Shown one piece after another: positions 50,001 through 63,100 of a stretch of 64,000 nucleotides of DNA. Within the stretch, counting starts at the first letter, position 1, and every line of letters starts with the position of its first letter. Location of the stretch: positions 5,766,001 through 5,830,000 of the forward strand of contig NC_060118.1 in assembly GCF_021155765.1 (NCBI RefSeq), read 5' to 3'. The DNA is from Diprion similis (Eukaryota; Arthropoda; Insecta; Hymenoptera; Diprionidae). The notes under the pieces are model-generated. The model made no database searches and had not been told where the DNA came from. It was given only the letters and a program-made list of their open reading frames with translations. Made by a program: the position numbers and the translations under genes.

Positions 50001-53000
50001 GGCAAGCAGTTGTTGTCTATGCATTTGTAAGAACTCCGTTTGAGTCTTTGGGGTGTCAGAAGATTTTTGCATCATTATGAAATCTGATCCCCGTGGGTCG
50101 TGATACTGATTCTGTCTATGCATTTGTAGAAATTCAGTTTGAACATTTGCCGGTGATTGTTGATGCGACAAGTCTCGCTTGATGACAGAATTTTTACGCT
50201 CCAGTTCAGGAGTCGAAGCTCTACTGCTACCAGTTGACGCATTGTCGTCTGCGTTTTCTGGCGTTGATTGTTGTAATCGATCTAAGCCCTCCTGCAAATA
50301 AAACAAAGTATCGTGAAACGTTTTTCATTCTGAAATTGACTGAAAATTCAGACTGGCATTATCAATAATAAGATCAATAAAAATAACACTGAACCGTTGA
50401 GCTTGAAATAAGTGACGACTTTTCTTTTGCAGTACAAACCTTTTGGGACTCGTCATAGCTCAACAGTTGTAAGCTTGGAGGTAGTTTGGCATGGAATGAA
50501 ATTTTGTTAACCCATTCTTCTAGATCCTGCGCGCTGGGTGCCAAGAACAAAAACTCTGAACCATCAGAACACTTTAGCCTGAAAACGTTTTTCTTCTTAG
50601 TATAATCATCGGCTCTTTCGCACGTGGCATTGAAAATTGTGATCGGTGCTGTAGCTGCTTTGCTGGCTGAAAAGTCTTCTGTATCTTTGAAGAAGCATAG
50701 CAGTTGGCCGCAAAGTACTGAAAAATATTTAAAGAAATAAAGTCAGATTACTGTTAGGGCTTCTGATTAATATCTACATATATTCAACAAACGTTCTTAA
50801 TTAAGGAACAATGTAAATCAATTATTACCTGTATAATACTGCTTCCAAGAGCGTACAGCTGCCTTTTTGCCAGCACTCTGTAGCTCGTGTTTCCTTTCAA
50901 GTAGACCTTGTTTTTCGACCGGTGGCAAAGTGTCCAAGTTTTCCATCCGCTGGTGTTTTCTAAAGCTTTGAGTTCGTCTTCTGGTTGTAAAGCTCGGTGT
51001 TCGTTTAGGCTTTTTCGTATCCACTTTCATGCTCTCAGCACGCTTGACGTCAGTGTTACCTACAATACAAATAATAATTCATATGAAATTATTTATTTAA
51101 GGCACAGAAAAAAGATGACAATGCTGACGGATATGATATATTTTTAATTCAACGATAGTTATGTATTTCCAAAAAGTTACTCACTCCTCCTCAGTCGGTC
51201 GCCGAACATGTGCGAAATGCTGTGAGATTTTTGGACAGTCGCATTCTCTGGAGGTTCTACCATGGTTGTACTTTTTAGAGGTGGTAGCCTGAAATTTGAG
51301 TGAAATATTATGAGCTTTGCTGTGCTAGATGCTTTTGTAGAATTTGTTGATGAATTATCGCTTGAAACAGATAAATATAAAGATAAAAGAAAACCCAATC
51401 ATCAGTGCAGTATGTATGAAGTGCTATGTATAAGTAAATACGTTACCTTGGCTTAAAGAAACTGCTTTCGGTCTGTCGCAGTCTGTCCGATGACGGCTCA
51501 GGTTTGACATCTTTAAATTCTGGCTCTCCAAAACTGAACATGCATTGCCAAGCAAATACCCCAGAAAATATCAGTGCATATACCGAGCAATCTTGGTAAT
51601 TTTTCACCACGAATAACAACTCGGAATACACGCGGAAAAACGATTAAAGTATCATTTGCGGATTGAATTTTTAAAGAATCAAATGCATATTATTCTGGTT
51701 CTGTGAATGCATTAACTCGATAGAGATGAAACATAGTTTCTTTTGTCAAATGCTGCTTTTTGTCTTTCAGCATCTCTCCGGGAGCATTGACTTTTTAATT
51801 TAAATGGATTACCAGAAAATTTTATTCAAAACGAAATTATTGACGAAATATATAGAATAACTTTTGCTAAAAAGGGTGAAGAAAAAAATTCAACATTTCG
51901 TATGATACTTTGATTTTGGATACCATTAATGGAAAATCTCATCAATTCAACTTATAAGCCCTTGTATCAATCTTTATTGTTTAGAATTGACTGACAAAAC
52001 TTTAGTCGCATTACTCCAGCATTTCACTATCGTGTATTTCGTTATTGTTATTCAAAGTTCATTGTTATTCATAAGCGTGATCCAGATTCAAAGTGATAAG
52101 ATTAGATTCTCAAACTTTCTTCGTCTTAAACCACTCATTTTAATGAACATGCATGGGAATTGGGAATTAAAGGATATGTGCATTTTGTGCATTTTAATTA
52201 TTGACGTCAAAGAAAAGACGCAAAAAATTATTAAAAACAAAAGTGTGATGCTATGAACGAGAAAACAAATCTTCAAACCAATCCATTGTGCATGTAAAAT
52301 ATGCCAAGAGTGATATTCAACCGAATTAACAATAATCATGCAGTATTATTTGTAATTGCAAGCAATTGGAGAATGCAAAAAGTAAAAAAACAACTCACAA
52401 AGCACAAAAGTATATCTACCTGTTTATTGACTCGTGTTGTTCGGAATTTCCATTTAATTCTTGATGAGGTACACGGTGAGGACTGTCTAGCAAACGTCTG
52501 CGTTCTTCCTCTCGCTTACGCTCCTCTGTAATCCTCTGTACCTCTTTGCGTTTCCTCTCTTCAATTCGAGCCTTTTCTATTCTCTCTTTCTCAGCATGTC
52601 TCGCAGCAAGTTCAGCTTCCTGTTGTTTTTGGAATGCCTGTTCAAGCTGAAAACAAGAGAAGAAAGTTTATTTAACAAGTTATCTAGTCGTACACTCATC
52701 ATTTTCCGGCATCAAAATTATTGTTTCATTCCTATCAACGAGTAGATTCGTTTCCATAAAGAAAGCAACAAAGTCATCAAGTTTTTGTTTATAATTATGA
52801 AATGTTTTCATAACACACAAAAAACTCACCATTGTAATCCTCCTCAGCGCGCTGAACTTTTCTTCTTGGGCTTCGATTGTCTTTTCGAAATCCTCGTGTT
52901 TCCTTATCAAATCTTCAACCTGTGGAATGGTCTCTCCCAATTTACCATCGTTCAGCATCGGTTCCCTGCTCACTATCCAGTTCTCCAGCATTTCAGCTTC

Positions 53001-54077
53001 TCTCTTAAACAATTGCGTGTCCAAATTCTGTTCGTAAATAAGCTTTCTCTGCTCCCAAGTATCGTTGAGCAATTCCTTTCTCTGCTCGAGAACAGATATT
53101 TTATCCTCGATCTCTTTGGCTAAGAAATGTCCCTGTTGAATTAGGCCTTTGCCGGTTTTAGAAAACTTGGCAAACGCATCTCGCCGCGTGTCAATCTCAG
53201 CTTTGTACTCGTTGTGTCTTGAAATCAGGGATTCAGCTCCAGGCACATCTCTTGCAAGCTCAGGTGCTGTCACTTTAGCAACCATTTCATTTATCCACGC
53301 CATCAAGTCTCTGTACTCATCAAAGTAGGCTTGCAGTTGTTCAGCTTGAGCGAGCTTTCCTCTGCGTTGAGCAGCCTTTTCTAACAGGTCATTCCATGAC
53401 TCTTCCGCTTCCTCATGCTTCACTGCTATATGTTCACGAGCGTCTGGAAACAATTCTGCCAATCTCGAAGCTTCTGCCATCACAGACTCGACCTGAAATG
53501 AAAATCGATAAATGAAAGTAGTTTTTATTGTAGTAAAAATAATTTAAAACTTAGAATGACGAACAACAGAGATACGTGTAAAAAAAAGTTTGAAAAGCCG
53601 GGTAAAATGTTTTGGAATAAATTATCTACATCTAAATAAGTAACAATGAATTATAGTAAATTGGGAATGAAAGATTATAGAGAGAGTTTCAGAGATATTA
53701 AAGATATACAAGAAAAATTGAGTCATCTCTTCATTGAATAGCTAATTTCTTCCCAAATTTCTTTTGAATTGATTTGGCCGGTTATTCAGAATTTGAGATA
53801 TGCGTGATTGGAAATAATATGAATTTTAAAATCTTTGTGACAAGTTTCTACAGAATATTTGATGTATCACTACTTTTGAATTTCGCTCAACTTTTATGTA
53901 AATCGATGAAGCCGTTTTCCCTCAATTCATTATGCAACACTTTTTGCGTATAAACATGTATAGATTGTAAAATGGTGGAAAAAGGGTTCTGCGGCAGATG
54001 AAATATTTTTTATCGAAGCAATGTTTTTGCATTGAGAAATACTGTAGGTAGTACGCTTTATAATCTCCATTAAAGAC

Positions 54078-54171
<94 letters not shown>

Positions 54172-57100
54172 TTATTATTATTATGTATTATCACCGAATT
54201 AAAAGCTTGGCCATTACCTGTTCTTTGACAGCAGCTAAATCCGTTTCAAAGCCTTGATGTTTTCGGACTAACGCCTGAATGGTTTCCAAATCATGTCCGT
54301 ATCCATCCGAACTTAAACTGGCCTCTTTTTCTTGTATCCAAGAAATAGTTTCGTCAGCAGTTCTGTCGAACATGTGAACTTGTTTTGCTCCTGCCAACGC
54401 CTCTTGTCTCGCGTGTGCCAACTCCTTAAGATCGTCCCACTGCTGTTTGATTTCATCAATTTTAGCATGAATTTTACCAGCTTCCGGGTTGTCTTCATCC
54501 AGCAAGTTGCGACCTTCGTCTATCACTGATGATACCCTGGACTCACTCGTTCCTAGGCCACCCAAAAAGTTGTCAAAAATTTGAATAAGCAACTCGACAT
54601 GCTCGACGTCGCGTCCGTAATCCTCAGAAGCCGCTACCTGAATTATCGAAACAAAAAAGTAAATTTAGCATTATGTAGAGTTGGAACATGCATCACAGTG
54701 CTAGAAATAATGAGTGGAAGAAAGAAAAATTACCGTTGTTTGATCCCCAATCCATTCGATGACTTCGTCTGCCTCCCTAATGAACTTGTACAACTTCTCG
54801 CTCTCGAGGAGCCGCTGTGCTCTAAGTTCACTCAGCTTTTGTAGCTCCTCAAATTTAGCTTCGATCTCCGATTGTTTCTGAGCTATGTTTTTACTGTCAA
54901 AATGATGTCTGTCGATCAGCCCTTTAGACAGCTTTTGCAAGTTATCAATCGTGTTTTTGAAACTCAGTAAATCTCGGTCAATTCCTTCAAGTTTTTTCAG
55001 CAGTGTTTGAACGGAATCTTCATCTTTCCCATAATCTGGTGACGCCAGTTGTGGTCGCTTTTCTTTTATCCATTGCTCAGCTTCCGCTGCTTCGGCGTAG
55101 AACTGTAAAAAAAAAGGGTTTGTTTTATTTGTCCTTCATCATTTACCGTACCAATAATTAGCTATTTACCATTTGTGACTCAACGGCGTCCAGCAATCTA
55201 AGTTTTCTGACACTAGCCAGATCCCTCAAGTGAGCCAACTTCTCTTGCAGTTCTAGCGATAGTTTTTCAATCTTCTCTGAGGCAAAATGTCCGCTCCTGA
55301 TCATAACGGCACCTCGATTAACCAATGAGGAAACGACGGGGTCTCTCGAAATCAACTCCGCTTCTAGGGTCTGATGTTTTTTCTGGAGTCTTTGTACAGT
55401 AGACAATGAGTTGCCTAAATCGGTGCTTGAAGCCAGTGGTTCTTTCTCACTTAACCAGTGTAGTTCGTCCTCCACATCTCTCGCAAACTGATGCAAAAGT
55501 CTAGCATCTTCAAGATTATCCCTGCGTATTTGAATAGGTTCTTGGAGGCTGTAATATCTGTTAATAGCCGCCAAAGCTCTGTCCTGAATTTCGTCGGACA
55601 TGAAGTGATTTGACTTTTGGAAAGTAGATGCAGTTTCTTTGATCGATTCGCACGCTTCGTTATGTCCCAATACATCATTTTCCAAATTTGTATGCCTTTT
55701 AAGCAAATTGGCTACGCTTGATAAGTCCTTTCCGTGATCCTCTGACTGGAGCTGAGTTTCAATGTCGTCTATCCATGTCTCGAACTCGTCTAATGTACGA
55801 CCGAATAGCAGCGCTTGATAAGCGTCATTCAAACGATTTTTTTTCAATTCGCTAGTTTCTTGCAGTAGTCTCCATTCCGCTTCTAACTCTTCTACACGTT
55901 CGTGTATCTCTTTCGAAGCATAGTGATTTTCTTCCATAAGCACCTCACCTGTTGCATTTACAATCAATTTCATGCATATCCAACAAATTCTAAAAACATT
56001 AAATTCTTAAGGAGTACGTACGAGAAGACGGCTTTAAAAGTGGTTGAATTTTGGGACATTATATCCCAACAGCTAATTATTTAATTATATTGGGATCTGT
56101 TTCATTCAAAACTAAGTAGATCGAGTTTCATTTGCACATTTTTTCAATCAGAGGCAATGAATAGAAAACATGTTAATTGACAATAAAGTCAACCATTTTG
56201 CTCACAATCAGCGATATATAAGTTTTGCAGTGACCACAATATTTCAAAAACAACTGAATCGATTTACTTGAAATTTGTCGAGAATATTCTTCAATAGTTT
56301 ATCCACTTTACCACAATTCGAAACTAATTTTTTTTCTTCTTTTCAACGAATTTGCGACTGTTCGAAGTTGAAATTCAATATTGCGTGCATTTAAGACTTT
56401 TTCATTCAAGTAACAAAATAATATAATAATTAAGAAATAAGTTCAGCCATCTACTCGTACATTAATTCACCTTGAAAGGTGATTAATATGTCAACTGAAA
56501 ATACATAATCGATGTAAGATCACTGATTTTACGAATCGGGATTGAGTTTCTCTCACTTTCAAGAATATATTCTCAATACCGATGAAGAAAGTTGATGAAT
56601 CTAATATGTGTAGTTTCCTTGTACGGCTAAATAGACGAAAGTATTGTAAACAAGAAAGAAGTCGTACCTTCTCCGACAACGGCGCCAACTCTTCCACGAT
56701 TGGCAGTTAATTCGCTATCAAAAGCAGCATGTTTTTGAATTTTGCTTTGAAGATTGTTGGAATCTCGATAATTTTCGTCATTAGCAACTTGTTGTTTTTG
56801 ATGCAGCCATCCTTCAACTTCGTATAAGTTTCTGAGGAATTGCTGAAGCTGATAACTTTCAAACAATTTCTTTCTTCTTGCCGCTGCACTGTTCTTCAAT
56901 TTGTCTCGTCTGGCACAGACGGCTCTCAGCCTTTGCCTAATAACTTCCTCATCCGAATGTTGCTCCTCCAAAATTTCAGCAGCAAATCGTTCGAGTTCTT
57001 CTATTCTGACCAACTGGGAGCCTAGCATTTTCTCAAATTCTTCATGCTTACGGACCAAGGTTTCTACCCCGGACAATGATTCTCCTAGATCATCGTTGTT

Positions 57101-60100
57101 CAGGAACGCTTCCTTTGTAGCTAACCAACTGTCTGCCTGATCAGCCTGCAATTGAATTTCAATTTTCAACATCAGATTACAACAGTACTTTAAATACAAT
57201 CACCGGATTCTGGGAGAAAATAAGCTGTCATCTGTTGTTTGTCATATGCGTTGAGTTGATTTGCACTTGTATTTTTTCTACCAATCTGATTTACTCTACA
57301 ATAATATAAACAGAAGCTCTGGTAACTAATTGATACTACAAATACCAGGTAGTAATAAGCATATTGTTTTGAATGTCAAATTAGTGAATGATCTATCAAA
57401 AACATGTACATTATATTCAAGAATTTAACTTTTGATGATGAAAAGAAGAAAATTAACAGACGATATAAATTTATGTTTACCTGTTCCTTGAACAATTGTA
57501 ATTGATGCGCCTGTGTGAGTCGCATTCTCCGACTGTCCCAGGCATCAGCTAATCCTTGTCTCAAGTCTTCAAGGTATTCTAAATTGGGTTTGACGTCTTC
57601 GGTAAGAGGAAGAAGCCGCAGGCCATGTTCTTTGAGAGCTTTGAAAGTTTCCTGCCTTCCGTCAATTTCAGCTTTTCTTTCTTGATGTAGTTCAAGCAAT
57701 GCCTCAGCCTCGGAAATAGTAGTTGGAGCTTCGGAATCGTTCATACGCTTTATTGTATCAGCAACCCAAACTTCTAGCTCGTGTAAATCAGCCTGGAACT
57801 TGTGCAGTGTATATGCCTCCTTCAAGGCCTCGCGACGTCTTTGCGTCAACTTCTGCAGTGAATCCCAATTCGATTGAAGATCGTGCAAAGTAGCGGTTAT
57901 AGCTACAGCATTTTCCGGATATCTGTGAGACAGTTGTGTTGCTTCTGCTTTGTGACCCTGTTATCAAATAATAAATAGCATCATGATACTATTAACAAAG
58001 AATTTCATTCATGTGTGACGAACACTATTTCTAACTCTTTTGAGAAAGTGGTAGATAACAATTTAGAGAAAAGAAACTGTTCGCTTTGAAAAGGAAAAAT
58101 CATTTGAAATCAGATTTTTCAAATGATGATTAAAAAATTTATTTACTGAAATCTTAAGAGGCAAAAGAAAAAAATACGGTTTTTCTTCGTATGTATTCGC
58201 AGATGCTTGTTAGAGGTGTCTAACACTCATTTTTACACGTCTTGTCTTGAGCTACGGTAACAGGAAAATTTTTACGTAATATTCTGAAATTAAAAAAAAA
58301 AAACCGATCTGAAGAATTCAAGTTATTTGGTTCTAGTAAAAGCATAACACGTGAGATCCATACCTGAATTATAAGAAAGCACACTCACAACCATGTATTA
58401 CTTATGCAGAAGAATCTTTTCTATAAATCTTTATGTTAGTGAACATTCAGATGAAACTGTAATGTGTGTAACGTAATAACTGTAATAACTAAAGTAATAA
58501 AAAATTATAAAAAGTTTAATATCTTTGGCAAATTTGTTAGTTCAATACTTGAATGACTGCACAATGTATTCTTTTCAAAGCGCACGTATTTTTTATCTAG
58601 ACAACAATCTAATAAACTGAGTGAATAAAATATACGAATCAATTTGACACTAAACTATATATATATTATTCAGTTTATATTGAAATGGAATTGTAGATTT
58701 ATTCACGTTAAGCCTTTGAAGAGTAGTGATGTTCAAAGTTTAGATGGAACAGACTGACTGACCGGAACAGTTGCTAAAAATAGATAGGGCAGGGCTTGTG
58801 AGAAGTTAATTATTATAGAAGGTATTTATTTGCCCTTTATATTTGGCTGGGTTTTCTCTGTGGTGCTGAATTTCCAAAAAGTTATCATCCAAACAATATC
58901 GCATGATGAGAAACTTCTTTTTTTCAACATGAACTAAGTTACTCATGGAAATATTAATTTACTATTGAGTATTGGTCCAGGAAGTAATACCTTCAATTTT
59001 TCTTCAATCGCAGTCATATCTCGTTCCATGGCTTCTTGTTTTCTCTGTAATTGTTCAACAGCCAACAAATCTTTACCGACATCCGTTGTATTCATAGCTA
59101 CTGCTTTCTCAGAAACTCTTTGACTGGTGTCATCCACATCTCGATTGAATAAATGAATTTCTAAAGCGCCAGCCAAAGTTTCTCTGTATGCACTCAACGC
59201 TCCTTGCAAGCCCTTCCATTTGTTGTTGAAGTTATCCCGACGTTGTTGAACGGCTTTTGACTCGCTGTCTTGTCCCTGATGATTGAAATAAGAATTATGG
59301 ATACAGTGATATGACCAAAATTTGACAACACTGGAACGATAAAAGAAGCATCATTCAGTACCTGCTTTATTAGCTTGTCGGCCAATGCATTTATGGATTT
59401 TATCCTCGAGTCGTCAACTCTCATGTCGCTGTCAACGTCGTCCAGTTTTCTTTGAAGGCTCAAGCAATGCTCGTAATCTTTGCCAGTGTCACCGGCCTGG
59501 ACCATCATTTCCTTATCTCTAATCCAAGCCTCAATCTTCTCAACTTGATTATTGAACTCAAGTATATCCTGTGCTTCCTCAAGTCCACGTCCACGGTTTT
59601 CTGATTCAAGTAACAACTTTCGCCAGGACGCAAGTAGATGATCCAATTGTTCTCGAATTTCGTGACTGGCCGGGTGCCTCTGCCTAAGCAACGTTTCTCC
59701 CTTACCTACAAAATCATTATACTCAATTCAATTTGCGTTCACCGGATGCAGCATGAATGTATACATATAAAACTTCGTATGCATATATGAAAACTTGGTT
59801 TTTCATGCTTTTTCTATTGCACAGATTTACATTTGCTAGCTTTAAACTTGTGAATTTTCAAATCCATGAAATGTTGAAATCCTAGTAATTTAATTGCGTA
59901 TAGACAAGTGTTCTTTTAAAACTATAATCAGTTCATAGGAAGGAATTATATGTCCAAGTAGTACATTTGTTTTTACATTTCAATGTACGTACCCTTAATT
60001 TCTTCAATTCTACCCTGATTGGCGGATAATTCAGCTTGGAAGGCTTGATGCTTCTGAAGCTTCTTTATCTTGTCTTCCAAACTAGAAACATCGCCCTTCG

Positions 60101-63100
60101 ATGCTTCCGCTTCAAGCTTCTTCTGCTTTTCTCCAATCCAAGACTCGGCTTCTCCAACATCTCGAACGAACTGTGCATGAAGCAGGCTAGCTTCCAATTT
60201 TTGTCTTCGAACGTCACACAAATCACGAACTTTTGCTCGTTTCTGAACAACTTCATTCAATCTCTGAGAAATTGTAGGAGAGTCGAAATGATTCTGGGTC
60301 AGTAATTTACTTCCATGTTCTTGGAGCGCTACCAGTTTTTCCTCCTGAGTAACCAACAGCTTTTCAAATTCATTGTGTTTCTTGACTTGGTTGTCAACCT
60401 CTTCAACTGAAACACCAAAGTTGTCACCGCTTAACCCGGCTTCTTGAGTCGCAGACAAATTATCTATCTGCTTCGCGTCTCTCAGGAAGAAATGTAGGTC
60501 TATCAGTTGATCTAGATGCACTTTCTTCTGCTGCCAAGCTGTGTGCAATTTCTGACGCTCTTCAAGCAGTTGATTACATTTCTCCTCTACTTCCTATAAT
60601 TAATACATACAGAAATATTGGAATATGACTTCTTGGTCTGATTATAAAAAGAGTTAAATGAACTGACATAAGTACATTAAGATAATAATAACAATAAATC
60701 CTCAACGACACACTGGAGATTTGAACTAAAATCCTCGCATTCTGCAATACTCAGTAATAAGATGCATAAGTTTGTTCGCATATTGAAATAATAAATGCTT
60801 ACCGGTGCTGCGTAGTGACCAGTTTGCACCATCGCCTCCCCAAGATCCAAAACTGCACTGAAACTATCCTCTCGAGCTTCAATTTCTCCCTTCAGGGCCT
60901 CATGTTCCGCCTTCAGAGTCTGCGCACTGGCTGCATCCCGAACTTTATCTTCAGTCGACATTGTCGCGCGTAATCCAGCAGCCCAACTCATTAGATCGCG
61001 AACCTTGTAAAGAATAGTATGAGATGAACAATGTGAGCCAAATTGATTGAAAGAAGCCTCTGAAATACGTATAAAAACTGACGAATACCTGTGTCAGGAA
61101 ACGTTGCAAATCGCAGCTGGCTTGCAGCTGGTCTCTGCGATGAGCAGATCGTTCTTGTAGCTGCTCCCAATTAGCAACAACGAATTGTTGCTGCTGATCG
61201 ATATGAGATCTATTATTGCCAGGATAGAGTACTTGAAGTCTTGATGCATCTTCGACCAAGACCTGCAGCTGCGCTTCCAGAGCAACGAGGTCATTCTCGA
61301 AACCTTCGTGGCGCCTGATCAGAGCAAGAACGGAATTCAAGTCGCGGCCTAAGTCCTCTGGGAGAGCAGCATCCTTCTCTTGAATACGAGACAAAGCCTC
61401 TGCCACGTCACGATGGAACCGATGAATCTCTCCTGCGGCTTGTAAGCGCTGTTCGCGGTGCTGCATTAAGCCAAGTAGATGCTGCCATGATTCTCTATAT
61501 TAGAAAAGTTGCAAGGAAATCATTAGTTTTCAGTGTTCCAATCCATATAACAAAACTCTCATAGCATCTTCCGCTTACTGCACTCGATATGCACCGAATT
61601 CTATTTTCCCAGACTTTAACTAATAGGACAAGTTGAGAAAATTGCATTCGATGTGCACTGAATAGGGTAAATGAAAAATACAATTAGCAAATCAGCAGAC
61701 AAGTCATTGATATAACGCTTTCAGAACGGTTATCCATTCCAATGGACAAGCATTTAAAAAATTTATAACAAAAGTTTGATTAATGAGATTTATTTTTTTT
61801 GTGTGTTTTGTCGACAGTTTTAATAACTACTTGAAATTTTACTCCAATTTTATACAGGCTATTTAACATTAATGTTTTTGCCTGGAAAAAAATTTTTGTG
61901 TTTCTAAAATAGTCTAAAATGTCATCAAAGAAATGTATAAGATCGGCACCTATTAACGCAAAGTTGCAAACTTGAAAAACGTCACATGTCCATTGGATGG
62001 ACATGCGTTAACTTTTAATATAGGTTTAGGGAAGTTTAAAAAAAAAAAAGATATCCTAGCCCAAAGATATAAAACCAAATAAATTCAAAAAAAAATTTCC
62101 ACCACTTGATTTAATTCAGTTTTGAATCAGATAATTGTAAACGATGATTGTCCAAAGGATGAAAAGAACGATTGATAATTTACCACTAATTGGACTTACT
62201 GCATAAAATGTGCTTTGAGTGCAATTCTCCAATTTTCAATTAATAGAAGCACTACTAAACTAGGGAAACTGCATTTTGGGCGCAATTGTGCAGCAAGTGG
62301 AATATACTATTCAATTTGCTAACCATAAGACGTAAGTTAAAACGAAAATATCAGTAGCTAATGGATATAATTATTACATGTATGATGATGTTCCATATAT
62401 TAGTTAATCAGTTCAAATGTATATTATACATATATGGTGACTGAAAATAAAAATAGAACAAGAAAAAAGAACAGCAACAGTGAAACGATATGTTGATTTA
62501 CACAATCTAATATTATGTTAGTAAAGTATAGTTCATCCTGAATTAGCTGCAGTGTCCTCCACGCAGGTAAAAACAGACACAACGGACGGACAAACTCATT
62601 CTCAGAATTTAAACTCACCGTATCAGAGCGTGCTGCTTTAAAACCTGTTGCACTGGATCATCTTCGTTCTCTCTAAATTGAATTCGTATTCACAGAGTTG
62701 GTTAGTTACCAGCACCAAGAAATAATGCGTTGAAATATTATTCTGTAGCTTTCAATTAAAATAGGGCTGTCATTTAGTATGAAATTAACTTAAAAAATAT
62801 TCGAATTGATCAAAAAAAACTTTATCTTTTTGTCCAACTTTCAGCAGCATCATCTGATAAATTCAAATGAAATGATACTGAGGAAGTAGATACGAGTCCA
62901 CGGCTGAAAAATTGGGACAATTTTGGGAATTCATAACTCAACAAACAATTCGATTCGATTGCAGTTTGTATTATTCAGAAGTACTGTAGGCTGAGCTCCA
63001 TTTCCGTATTTTTCTCAATCAGAATCAATTTATCAGAACCATCGTTATTGACAATAACATCAACCGTTTCATTGGGCGACATATTTTGCAGTGCCCACGA

